Assembly (NCBI GenBank): GCA_000467715.1
Contig: AJFK01000645.1
Location: 62,001 to 126,000 of the forward strand
Direction: 5' to 3'
DNA length: 64,000 bases
Source of the DNA: Hysterium pulicare CBS 123377
Taxonomy: Eukaryota > Ascomycota > Dothideomycetes > Hysteriales > Hysteriaceae
Both the position numbers and the translations under genes were made by a program. The notes under the pieces are model-generated. The model did not search any database and was not told where the DNA came from. It saw nothing but the letters and a program-made list of their open reading frames with translations. Numbering within the stretch: position 1 is the stretch's first letter; every line of letters begins with the position of its first letter. This document shows positions 45,772 to 57,003 of the stretch, piece by piece.

Positions 45772-47153
45772 ATGCCTCCATCACTGCGTCGACGTGCTCA
45801 ACCCCAACCATCCTCTCCTCAGGTTCAACATTACGTGGATCCTGTATCCGACAGCGATGAAGCCGATGGAGAAGAAGTCGCGGATGAAGACCTAGTCGAC
45901 GAGCTAGAAGGTGAAGAAGCGGAGGAAGAAGAGCATTTAGGTATGTGAGCGTGTGCTGAGGCTATTCGGACCGAGAGATCTTCCTGCACTTTCCTGTCTA
46001 TCTATTCATTGCTGCGTCTACGAGGCAACGAATCTTCACGTGTTCAATCATTCTCAGGGTTTGTGCTTCACTGTCGCATTCAGCTCAGTCTCGTAGTTTC
46101 CTCGTCAGCCTGATGTAGCCACCTGTCACCATGTGCTTTCCCATTTACATTTTGTCTTTTCAAAAAGTCTCGTCAAATTATTTCTTTGGACCGATCTCAT
46201 ACCTCTCATTTCTAGGTTTCCGTATCTTCTCTTCAGGACCTTCTTCTCCTTTTCTTGAACAACCAGAACATGAGTCCCAAGCGCCGGCCGCGCAAGCAGA
46301 AGACATCATGTCCCATCCAGTGACTGACCCACTACTATTTCCAGAAGAAGATCGACCGCCTTCCCCCGCCTCTCCACCACTCCCACCAAACCTAAAAGAG
46401 ATCTCCTCCCTCGCCTCCTGGACCGTGTCGAGCAGTAAGCCCGGCTGTTCGGTCCCACAATTGCGCTCTCCATCCACCAACCTCTTCTGGCAGTCCGACG
46501 GCCCACAGCCACACCTCCTCAACATCCACTTCTTCAAGCTCGTACGAATAGTAGGATTAAGACTATACCTCGACTTCGAAGCAGACGAGAGCTATACGCC
46601 AACTCGAATACTCTTCCTAGCAGGCACGGGGCCAAATGACCTCCAAGAATGGGGCGAAATGAGATTAGAGCAGCCACGAGGCTGGGTCTGGGTTGATTTC
46701 AGCGGTGTCGACGATGAACCTTCCACCTCCTCCGACTCCGAAATCGATCTCGCAGAAGACGAGGAAGGCGACTCTGATGACATCTCCCACGAGGAAGAAG
46801 ATGAAGACGACGACATGCTCCTCGACTCGCCCGCTCGCCGGCGCCGGCGGCGCCGCAACCGTCGAAAGAAGAACTCGAGGATGCCTGTGCTTCGCGCTCA
46901 CCTAGTCCAAGTCAAGATTCTGGAAAATCATCAGAATGGGAAGGACACGCATTTGAGAGGGTTGCAGATCTTTGCTAGGGATAAGGAAGCGAAGCATGAG
47001 AGGACGGTGACGAAGTTCAAGATGACGAATGCACTAAGTGTGAGGAAGAGTGAGGAGGGTACGAGGACGAAAGGGAGGATGTCGATTGGAGCTGGCAAGG
47101 GTCTCAGAAGACTAGCACCGAGTGATTGGGATAGGATTCCTGATATTCGGTGA
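45772..47153 (+). CDS. DOC1: anaphase-promoting complex subunit 10 (DOC domain)
   Basis: APC/C subunit that helps recruit degron-bearing substrates for ubiquitination in mitosis. Exon 1 (45772-45940) encodes MPPSLRRRAQPQPSSP and an acidic stretch. The intron starts at 45941 (GTATGT) and can end at 46215 (CTAG) or 46236 (TCAG), both in phase and 21 nt apart. Exon 2 runs to 47153. The DOC jelly-roll is seen as LKEISSLASWTVSSSKPGCS, LFWQSDGPQPHLLNIHFFK, LYLDFEADESYTPTRI and the closing LVQVKILENHQNGKDTHLRG. A long acidic insert followed by RRRRRRRNRRKK splits the domain, as often seen in filamentous fungi. Confidence 0.9.
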
Positions 47154-47584
47154 GGAGGAAAGACTTCTTTGGTTTGGAGATGCTGTTAGTGGATGGAGAG
47201 TTTGGTGTGAATAGGTCTGGAAAACTTGGTAAGGACGCATTGACAGTTGACAAAAGAGGAATCCAACTCTGAGTAACGTGTATCGAAGCTTGTCCAAACT
47301 TCCAAAGTTCTCTATAGTGCGAACATAACTCGCTGCTTAGAGAGAGTATGTGCAGGACCTATATTAAAATTAATTTTGGGCCTAACTGGAATGGGACAAG
47401 CTTCAGGAACCATGCTGTGGACCCCACTTCCTTCACTCTCGCAACATCATGTATCCAACGAATCGAAAGACTAATATCTCGATCATGTTCTCTCCCAGCG
47501 TCGTCAGAATTGCTGTTTTTCATGTAGAATCTTGACTCGTACTGTCTATACTCCTTCTTCACCCGCATTCGCAAATCGCCCAAA
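47154..47584. other. intergenic
   Basis: 3' flank of DOC1 and promoter of the P450. Nothing recognised. Confidence 0.5.
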
Positions 47585-49526
47585 ATGCCCAACGTATTCA
47601 ACAAACTCCTCAAACTCGGCGATCTTGATATCCCATGGGGCATCTATGCTCTGACCTTTACCTGGCTGTGGTTATTGAACATTTTCTTTTTGCGATGGCC
47701 GGACGTCGTCGTGAATTGGATCTTTCTCGGTGTTGGTTTCTGTATCATGTTCTTTAATATTGAGCGATTTCTAAAAGTGTATGCGGATTCGCGGGAACCG
47801 CCGTTGATACCGCATCGAATACCCTATGTGGGACATATTATTGGCATGTTTCGTTATGGAGCGAGGTATTACGAGATCGTGAAGTATGAAATATTTCTAC
47901 CCGTTTATCTCTAATGCTTTTCCTAAATCGCTGAAAGTTCCGGGAATCTATGTTCACGATCAGTTTTCAGTACATCCACATACATTCATTCCTTTCCATT
48001 TCGATCTACATACTCCCTAGTTCTCAATCGTCTAATGTCCGCATTCCCACTCGTCACCTCCGAAATCCCTTCAAATCAGAAGAAACCCCCTCCCTAACAC
48101 GCAACACAGCGCGAAAACCAACTACCCAATCTACACGCTACGAACCCTCACAGCCCGAAACATCATAGTCACATCCCCCGCACTAGCAGCCCCAATCCAA
48201 CGCTCCTCCCGCTCCCTCTCCTTCTACTCCATGATCCTCGAAGTAACAAACCGCCTCGTCGCCTTCAACGAGGCCACCATGGCCATCATCCGGGACAACG
48301 TAAACGGTGAAGATGGCGACTACGGTCTGATGCCCGAATCCCATGCTATGGTCGCCAGTGTTCTCTCCCCGGGTCCGGTGCTTAACTCTATGAGCTCTAT
48401 TCAGCTGGAGAAGTTTTCGGAAATGCTGGGGGAGATCGCGCCGGGCTCTACGAGTCACAGGACGAGTCTCATGACTTTTGTGAAAGAGATCTTCACGAAG
48501 AGTAACGCCTATGCGGTCTATGGACCCCAGAATCCGTTTGTCGTACATCCAGGTCTAACGCGTGACTTTTGGGTCTACGAAGACGGGATGATACCCCTCC
48601 TAGCGAACATCCTGCCCCAAATCACGGCGCGCAAGCCATATCAAGCCCGCGAGAGGATCCTCTCCGCACTTCAGGAGTTCGTGGAAACGGAAGCTTACAG
48701 GAAAGCCTCACCCTTAATCCAAAAGCGCGTCGCCGTAAACTTGAAACACGGGCTCACGACCAAGATGGCCGGCCACGCAGAGCTGATTCTTCTCTTCGGG
48801 ATCGTCGGCAATGCCGTACCGACAACATTCTGGCTCCTGGCGAATATCTTCTCTCGACCGGATCTGCTCGCTCAGATACGTGCTGAGGTAGCTAAAGCCG
48901 TCTCGACTACATCATTAAACGAGAAAGTTATCAGTGTTGAAGTACTGAAAACAGCATGTCCACTATTGGTCTCCACCTACCGCGAGACCCTCCGTACGAT
49001 CGCCAATCTATCATCTGTGAGATACGTCCTCTCCGACGTCCTCATATCGGATTACTTGCTGAAGAAAGGTTCCATCGTGCAGATCGCCTCGGGCGTAATT
49101 CACGCCGATGAGGGAGTCTGGGGTCCAAGTGCAAAACAATTCCAACCCCGCCGCTTCATGAGCTCTTCATCGAACAATGTCGAACAGTTCTCTTCCGAGA
49201 ACGGGGACCGCAAGGCTGAAGGAGCAAAGGTGGAGTATACGGCTACCCAACTCCCCCAGAACGTCCCATCTGCCGCCTATCGCGCATTTGGAGGTGGAAG
49301 CGTGATATGTCCCGGGCGGCATTTTGCGCAGAGTGAGATTGTGGGGTTTGCGGCTTTGGTGGTTTTGGCTTTTGATGTCACTGATGAAAGGGGTGGTGTG
49401 ATGGAGTTGCCGGAGAAGGACGATACGAGGATTCCGTTGAGCGTTATGAAACCTGTTAATGATCCGATCGTCAAGATCAAGAGGAGGAAGGGCGAGGAGA
49501 GTGTTAAGTGGCGGTTGGAGCTTTGA
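47585..49526 (+). CDS. cytochrome P450 monooxygenase
   Basis: A membrane-anchored P450 of the CYP7/CYP8-like fungal group; substrate unknown. Exon 1 is 47585-47883 and exon 2 is 48110-49526, joined across a 226-nt intron (GTATGA, CCTAAC, ACACAG) to give EIV-NAKTNYPIYTLR; 571 residues. N-terminal hydrophobic segments lie at about residues 18-60. The I-helix region is LILLFGIVGNAVPTTFW, where the usual acidic-Thr pair is replaced, the K-helix ExxR is ETLR, and the heme loop is FGGGSVICPGRHFA with Cys500 as the iron ligand. No biosynthetic cluster partners are adjacent. Confidence 0.88.
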
Positions 49527-50019
49527 GGCAATGAGGGAAGGGAGTATCTAGAGGAACTGCTCTGGTACCCTTATGATATTCAGTTTCAAAGCGTTGACAT
49601 ACGCCCCTTATTAGTTATGAATCTTCTTCACCCCTAGCTCAGAAGCCTTGAATGCCAGTAGTTTCGGTCATTGCAGCGAGCTGCTTTTTTCTTTGTATCT
49701 TTGTATTACGAGGCAAAGCACTCCTCTAGCCGTGCACGAGTGCCTTGATACCAGCAACTATTCCTATTTCAATCGGCATACATAGCTGTATAGGAGCTGA
49801 TACGGACCCTTCCGGTGTCATTGCCTTCCCAAGAAGCTGAGAGAAAGGCTCATTTGGGGTCTAAACGAGTCTCTGTAGTCGTTACACCACAGAGTAGCAA
49901 AAATAGACAACGGCTACGTTCGGCAGAAAAAGAATGAAATGCTGTAGATCGGGGGTGGTTGCCACAATCTCTCAAATTGTTGGCATGGCACAGTACTGAC
50001 ACACACCATTTATGTCACT
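49527..50019. other. intergenic, convergent
   Basis: 3' flanks of the P450 and the ubiquitin-like-domain gene. Nothing recognised. Confidence 0.5.
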
Positions 50020-51420
50020 CTACGACCCATATTTTATCGAGCATTTGGGGTTGATCATATTAGTGCCAAATGAAATATTCGGCATTTGAACGTACCATAT
50101 CGTTTGCTCTCCGCCTAGCACGGCCTCCGAGTCCTCATAAAAGCAGCAAGGACAATGCCCTCGCATCGTCTCATCGCCCACAAAAAGCATACTCATCTCC
50201 ACGCATTGACCAGGCTTTGAATATTTAGCCTTCAGCACCGGTATGCGCCAGGCTGAGGATTTAGAACTCACCCGAAATACCCTCTCCCATGCCTTGCGGA
50301 AGTTGATTTCCTTTCTTCTGGCAACGTCCCGAAAGTCAAACTCTTGGCGGACAATCTTACCCAAGCCGACATGCTCGAATCTCGCTTTAAGAACTGCAAT
50401 GAAGGCAGCAGCCGAAGTGATAAAATCGAGATGAAAAGGAGCCGAGCGACCCAGTGCATCGTGGAGAATTACCGGTTGTTGGAGTAATACTTGTGGCGGA
50501 GGGGATCGTTGGATCTTCCGGACGTATGCCTTAATTTCGAGAGTATGCTGAATCAGCTCATTGTTTTGCTGTTCAAGAAGTTCGGATCTCTCGCAAGACT
50601 CTTTGAGCATATGAAACATCAGGTACTGCTCTTCGGGCGAAAGGCCCCTAGGAGCTGTTAAATTCAAATACACATCTCTTCTCCAACGGTAGACCTACTT
50701 GCTCAATTTGTGCTGCAACTCTAATAGAGTCCTATGCTGGTCTCGCCCCACCAACGCGCTTTGCTCGATACCATCCTGAATCTTTGCAAGTTCTCGTCCT
50801 TGAGAGGTGGCATATTTCTTTCCTTGCACAAGAAGACAGGTTTGTTGTTGCAAACATGCATTGAGATTCGCCCCAATACCTTCCATCGCCGTCCCCATGG
50901 CTTCGCTTTCAGCCTGGATACGTAGCGTTGTTTCTCTTTGAACTTCATTAGCGTTGAATGCTATCACCCACCCGAGGCTCGAGAAGGGAAATAACCTACA
51001 CTTGGAACGTCAATAACAGCATATCGATTGCATCCACATGCATTTTCACCCCCGACCGGAACTTGACGATATCTTCTTTTTTACATAATGCCCATTGTAC
51101 CTTTCGGAACGCTTTTTTCCTGCTTTTCGAGAATTGCGATCACTGCCCAATATTTCAAATTTCGCGGTACTTGTCAAGAACTCGTCAACGCATTTCCGGC
51201 ATCCCTCCACAGCCGAGATAACGGCCTCAGAATGAACCTGCGACAGCGTATCGAGCTTTTGAACGGCTTCAAGAGCACTCTGAAGAGATTTGAGAGAACT
51301 CGACAACTCGCTGTAGTCCACTCTAGCACCTCGAGTGTCAGAAAGAGAATTAAATCCATCTATAATAAGCTTGATACCAGCGACAAAGTCCGAAATCGAG
51401 ACACCAAATGGAAAAACCAT
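50020..51420 (-). CDS. fungal STAND-N / ubiquitin-like domain protein, frame broken once
   Basis: Family of Pezizomycotina proteins with an N-terminal helical domain like that of STAND receptors and a C-terminal ubiquitin-like domain. It begins MVFPFGVSISDFVAGIKLI. Three introns fit: 50999-50936, 50698-50648 and 50271-50215. The middle reads RETTLRIQAESE and GRDQHRTLLELQHKLSK-GLSP; the ubiquitin-like part reads QQPVILHDALGRSAPFHLDF and AWERVFR-PGQCVEMSMLF, followed by a CPCC. The frame is broken at an A6 run (plus-strand T6 at 51113-51118): before it comes SDRNSRKAGKK, after it, in another frame, the conserved AFRKVQWALCKKEDIVKFRS. One extra A would restore continuity, so this is a sequencing error or a young pseudogene. 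Confidence 0.65.
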
Positions 51421-53458
51421 GCTAACGACTCGAAGATCATAACAAGGAAGGCTGTAAAATTTTGAGGGCCTTATAGTTGAGCATGCGCAGCCTTATAATC
51501 AAGGAGCACGATGCTGGTCCTCAATAGTGAAAGCTTTGGCATGGATTCTAAGAATATTGCTCTATAAAAGTAATGGAAACTAGGCTTGGAAGCTATGAGA
51601 AGGCAAAATCTAGAGAGACAAGAGATTTCCGGCATGCGGGGCATCTTTCGAAATCCAAGGCTGAGGATACAAGGCTGAATCAGTGACAACTGTCAAGGCA
51701 GCCAAGGCATGCGATTGGCCAATGGTATCTAGACATAAGGAGAGAAACCGATGGAGCTGCGTTACTTATCAGAGACAGGCTGTTCTCGTTCCATCAAGTA
51801 CTCAAGAAGGCATCAACGACCATGCCAGTGGTGCCAGAGGTAAAGTTACCATCATAGGAAAAACTCACGTGATTGTCCACGAATTTGAGGCCTAAGAGGA
51901 GATGACTCCGTAGGTTAGTTTTCTTTGATGGAAAATTCTTGATCATAAAGTCACCTTTACTTTTTCCCATTGGTAACAGAGGGTCAGATAAGATACATAG
52001 GTAAGTCAGACGACAATAAAGGGCTTGCGTGACCCAGCGAGTAGCAGAGAGATGGATTCAAGACCGTGACGCCCCAGTTTTAGGATTCCTCTGTCAAAGC
52101 ACCTTCGTAATAATAAGAGCGGAACTGGGAGCGAGATGCATAACGAGAGAGCTCGTAATGGCGCGATTGACGCGTAGAAAAGCTGCCATGTTGATGATCC
52201 AAATAACGCTCAAGCCTCAAGTGGCCGTATACCATGAGAAATTCGGATTTGTCTCGTTACGAAGTGGTAATTTCCGACAGGCGATAGATGAGTGATTTGA
52301 AAAGCGCAGGTTGTTGGATCTATTTAAAACTTGACGATTGCATAAGCATATTTTTAGCGCACGGTCCCAGGCGAGACCCTGAAGCTTCGCATTCCAATTT
52401 ATCTCCCCACAAAGAACGATCGGTCCCTCATCTTGTCTAGGGAACATGCTGCGAATCCTTCTCGATCTGGAGATTCATTAAGACCTTCCAAGGAAGGTGT
52501 TTTGCACGTGGCTTTTGTTTCAGGATCCGCGAGAGTGAGGTTCCGAGGATGGCTGTGCTACTTACGGCGCCAATTTGACCACGCATCGTGACCTAATGTT
52601 GGAAATCAACGTCTCTTTTCGCAACAAAGTCAAACAACTCATCTAAACAAAGATCTCGGCAGCCAAGTTACCCGTTGCTTGCGAAGCCTAAGAGCACCCA
52701 CAGTTCCAGCTGGAACGTGCAGCTGAGCTTGTTTTCGCCGGACCGAAGAGCTGAATGCATAGTTCTCCTCCACCTGAGAACATGGTGCGCAGAGACAACG
52801 GGAACTCGTTAACCGAGCTGGATGAGGAATCACTGGAACTGCCATTCATCTCGATTCGGCGTGGTGTTGAACGCATCTACCACTGTTCTGGACTAGGACT
52901 CTTTACACAAGCATGCAGAAGCTCATGCCAAACTCACAGCTAAGCTTTTTAGGTCGACGATCAAAGCCAGCAGCTTACAAACACTGGCCCAATTAGCAGC
53001 GTCGGACATGTTATTTTAGAAACGGCTTTGGTCAGAGAGGGGGTGGCCGCTCTAGAAATGGCTCACCTCAGCCCCGTTCTAGCGCTGAGCACTACCAGGG
53101 ATGAAAGACAGCCACAATGAGCGCCTTGAACGGTTAGCTCCTGTCCCGAAGTGTTGTGGCTCTCTACCTTTGACCCTCAGTGGTGGAGAGCGGCGCACTC
53201 TGCGAACAGCACAGCAGTAGCACTCTTTCTTAGTCTACTGTCAGAGTGTTGTCTGTCACCGCTTGGCCTGAGCCCTTATTTGTATCTGCATGCGGCGTCC
53301 TCATTTCATGGTCAATATATAATAAGCTGAAAGAACCCGCTTTATGTTCTTTTATTTCTTGTATCATCGTCCTACCAGTCCTCTTTCCTATCTGTCTATA
53401 TCTCCAGATTCTTAATTAGTAATATTTCCAGTTACTACTCTCACTACTTACATACAAA
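51421..53458. other. gene-free region
   Basis: Short overlapping frames only (for example plus 52029-52295). The right end is the promoter of the Rds1-like gene. Confidence 0.5.
53316..53325 (+). promoter_or_regulatory. TATA-like element of the Rds1-like gene
   Basis: TATATAATAA lies about 134 nt before the start codon and is followed by a CT-rich leader. Confidence 0.45.
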
Positions 53459-54605
53459 ATGCGCTCCATAATATCAGCAGCAGCCCTCACCGGCCTCTCC
53501 TTCACCTCTCTCGTCTCCGCCGCTCCAGCAGGGAAACGTGACTCCTTCCCCGGCGGCGCGGTCTTCCCATTACAAGATGGGTTTCCTACCCCAAGCCCGG
53601 ATCAAATCAAGCAGATCCAGACCCAAGCCTTCGGAACTCTTCCCAACGCGCCCCCACCAGCCGCGATTAGCACGGATGGCCTTACGAACCTGAAGCTGAT
53701 CGCACTGAATGAGCTCTTCGAAGTTGCTTATTTCACTGAATTGGTTTCCAACTTGACGAACAAGCTTCCTGGATACGATCTCGGATATGGCCATGACTTC
53801 GTCACTGATACCCTCAAGGCCGTCATTGCTGTAAGCCCACCCTAGATCCCAAAGTACTCAAAATTATATACATGCTGACTATCTATTATAGCAAGAAGAA
53901 CTTCACACCCTAAACGCAAATGGCGCCCTCGCCCACTTCAAAGCGGACCCAATCCAACCATGCAAATACAACTTCCCAGTGCACGACTTCCAATCCGCCA
54001 TCGCTCTCGCCGCAACCTTCACAGACGTCGTTCTCGGCACGCTCCAAGACGTGAACCAGATCTTCGCCAAAAATGGGGACGACGGTCTAGTCCGCGGTGT
54101 CTCCTCTGTCATCGGCCAAGAAGGCGAACAAGAAGGCTTCTACCACGTCCTACAGAACAAGCGTCCAAGCACCTTACCTTTCCTCACCACCAGTGTGCGC
54201 GACTTCGCATTCACAGCCATCCAATCCTTCACGATCCCAGGCTCCTGCCCCAACATCAACACCATCCCTCTCAAAACATTCAAACCCCTCTCCCTCCTCT
54301 CGACCCCGACCCCTGCGACTCAAAACCTCAAATTCAGCTTCGCCGCCGCCGACGCCGGGACAACGGACTGGACGACCTTATCCTTGGTCTACATCAACCA
54401 ACAGAACCTCCCCGTCGCCGAGAAGTTGCAAAACGTAGCTGTTAACAATGGCGTCGTTAGTTTCGATGCCCTCTTCCCGTACGACGATCTCGAGATGAAC
54501 GGCCTTACAATCGCGGCTGTTACGAAGGGCGCGGGGCCTTTTGCCAACGCGGATGCGGTTGCGCAGGCGGCGATTTTCGGTCCGGGATTGATTGAGCTTT
54601 CGTAA
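53459..54605 (+). CDS. secreted Rds1 / late sexual development-like protein (ferritin-like fold)
   Basis: Exon 1 (53459-53830) and exon 2 (53892-54605) are separated by a 61-nt intron (GTAAGC...TATAG); 361 residues. A signal peptide MRSIISAAALTGLSFTSLVS ends at SAA-PA, followed by a KR site. The domain has the ferritin-like helical signature of the Rds1 family: LKLIALNELFEVAYFTELVS, then QEELHTLNANGAL with E and H spaced as in metal-site helices, PCKYNFPVHDFQSAIALAA and GFYHVLQNKRPSTLPFLT. Yeast Rds1 genes respond to glucose, ammonium and stress; the molecular activity is unknown. A C-terminal beta-rich part ends FGPGLIELS. Confidence 0.85.
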
Positions 54606-55094
54606 GCGGATGATTGAGATGGGATGAGGGGTCGGATTGTAATTAGATTGGTCAATATGGGTTGTTATTTTCTGCTTGCATAGCGGTGGCGTTTTGGAGG
54701 ATTGGGTTTGATACTTTCGATTCTTGGGAGCGTGATACCCTAGAGATGGGGTTTTTTGGTTGGCGGGTTGGAGGTTTGATTGGGCGGATGTATGTATGTA
54801 GTCGTTGGCAGTAGAAATGTTCTCGTGTGTACAACATAACCTTGGTGACTTTGGTGATTCAATTCGAAAGAATTTGCATGATGTTCAGCTCGTCGAACCT
54901 TGGAAAGATCGCGTGAAGTGGTGCATGCATGCAGCAAACATTCTAGACCCCCCAAAACTGCAGCCCCTCCCAAAATGGCCAGCTGAAAAAACTCCACCAC
55001 CAGAATCTTCGCTAAAGAATTCAGCTATATGCATTATAAAATACCAATTAGAAAGTAGAGGATACAAAGGTAGGGGTTACTATCACAAGCCACA
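54606..55094. other. intergenic, convergent
   Basis: Tandem GGTTTG/TTGGG-rich 3' flank; no gene recognised. Confidence 0.5.
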
Positions 55095-56440
55095 TTACCA
55101 CTCATCAATCATATCATTAGTCTCTTCACTCTCAACCTCCATAATCTTCCTCGCCGCCTCAGCCCCGGCTACAGGCAACATTTCCAACCCCTCACTCTTC
55201 TTCTTTAGGTCCTCTGGTATCTCCTCCGGATCTAATAGCCCCACCTGGAACAGCACGCTCGCTTGATCCCAGTATATCCGCTCATGCCATATCTTGCCTG
55301 CCCGCATTCCTACTATGCTCACAACCACTATTTCGACTTTTTGATTCGTGGGAGGTATGCCGGGTAGTATCCAGGGCATTTCTGTAGTATGCTTAAAGTT
55401 TATGTAAAGTTCGTCGACTATGCGATCAACGCCAATGGTGCGTGAAACTAGGCGCATGTGGAAGGAGGGCGGACTAGAAGGGATGAAGAAGTCTTTATAG
55501 AAGCGTTCGAGGTCTGTTTTGCCTATTCCACCTGTCATGGTCGGAGTGTAGTTTACGTAGGGTTGGGGGGATTCAGTGAATGTTTTGAGGAGTTCTGTGT
55601 GGTTCTTTTGGCGAAACTTGTCTGTCCATGAACCAGTCAGCATTCCGTTGTGACCAAAACCAAAAGAAGGTTCATACACTCTACATTCTCTTCCCAGACT
55701 CTTTCGAGATCAACTTCTGCGCCGAAACCTCGCCGTACCATGCTTAAGCTTCGACTCCATGCTAGCGCATCGGCGACTGCATCGTATTCATCCAGATCAT
55801 GTTCTGCAAATCCTGAATCTACTCCGTCGTAGGTATATGCTGGGTATTTGATCTTAGATTGCAAACCGCCAGAGCCTATGCCAGGAGTGATGCGTTTCTG
55901 CACCGTCCTTCGCTTTCCTTGAATACCCAGTACTTCAGGTCTGCGAGTGACACCGACTGATTCGGCCCCTGCAGCTAGGTGCACGAGGACACGGAAGGAT
56001 GCTGAAAAGCGTTGAGTCGGGTCGGGGATTGATGATGGGTAATAGGCTATCAGGGAGCAGAGTTTCGAGGTCGATGTTTTGGGTTCAGAGTAGACTTCTA
56101 GGCATACGGCTGCTGCATCTCCAAATGCTGCGCACATGCTGTCAGCTCCCATATTGATACATCGACCTGAAAGTGCGCACATAAGGTCCAGTCAGGGGCA
56201 TATACCTACGATAGCATATCTTTCCCCAATACTCATCCCATCTCCCAAATGATGCAGTGTATTCACATACGTCTTTCCGCCCTTCCCAAACGGAATATAT
56301 GCGACTTTGAACCCTTCATCTCGCCAAGCACTTAGTGTTTCTTCGTCGAAGTCATCCGTTTCGGCCGTGATATAGAGTTGTGGTGTTGAGTGACTGAAGC
56401 TTAGCCAGCCGTTGTCGTTTGCTAGGAACTGGAGGGCCAT
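55095..56440 (-). CDS. dienelactone hydrolase-related protein with SnoaL-like C-terminal half
   Basis: Three exons: 56440-56206, 56127-55678, 55621-55095; 403 residues. Introns are 56205-56128 (GTATAT, ACTGAC, CGCAG) and 55677-55622 (GTATGA...GACAG). It begins MALQFLANDNGWLSFSHSTP. The N-terminal half is alpha/beta-hydrolase-like: ISIGERYAIV-AFGDAAAVCL, LCSLIAYYPSSIPDP, RVLVHLAAG, TYDGVDSGFAEHDLDEYD. The usual nucleophile elbow G-x-C/S-x-G is replaced by AFGDAA, so catalysis is doubtful. The C-terminal half (TGGIGKTDLERFYKDFFIP ... SRTIGVDRIVDELYINFKHT ... KIWHERIYWDQASVLFQVGL) resembles SnoaL/NTF2-like folds. Function unknown. Confidence 0.82.
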
Positions 56441-57003
56441 TATGGAGGCTTGAGATGTATGAAAGTAGATAAATGAAAGAAGCTGGTGAATGGAATTGTG
56501 AGCTTCATGGCGGGGTCTAAACTGTGGGGTGTTACAGTGCAACTGGATGGAAACCTGATTGATGACGTCGCATGGGAAAGATGAGAGGGCTGAGACGCCA
56601 AGGCGGCTTAGGGAGAATCAGGATAAGTGCACTCAGGTAACTTCATTCAACACCCACTCAACAACATTATTACATGGATCCAAACTGATCCTCATATCAC
56701 GAAGGTAAGAAAATAGCTCTTTTCTCGCAAATCTCATCATGGTCTTGAAATGGCTATCTTGGAGGCCACAAGATCTTCTGCATAGCTTAACACCGACATC
56801 TCTCACGCCCTCTTCTAAAAAACCGCCGCAATCTGTGTTGCTCCTCATCTGGTCTTCACAGAAATCAAGATAGCTTTAGCTAGTTTCTCCCTAGCGCCAT
56901 GCCTCTATCATTTTACTGTCCTCAATCAAATGGACCTTCTCATGCCCAGAGAACTCCCAATCTAATGGGACCCGCCGATCCAACCAGATACATCTCCTGA
57001 GAC
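56441..57003. other. intergenic
   Basis: A minus frame at 56848-56633 (71 codons) has no clear partner. No gene supported. Confidence 0.45.

Noticed and set aside
53892-54445. Arg-rich alternative frame inside the Rds1-like exon 2
   Set aside because: It is a frame shadow of the C-rich codon usage of the real exon.
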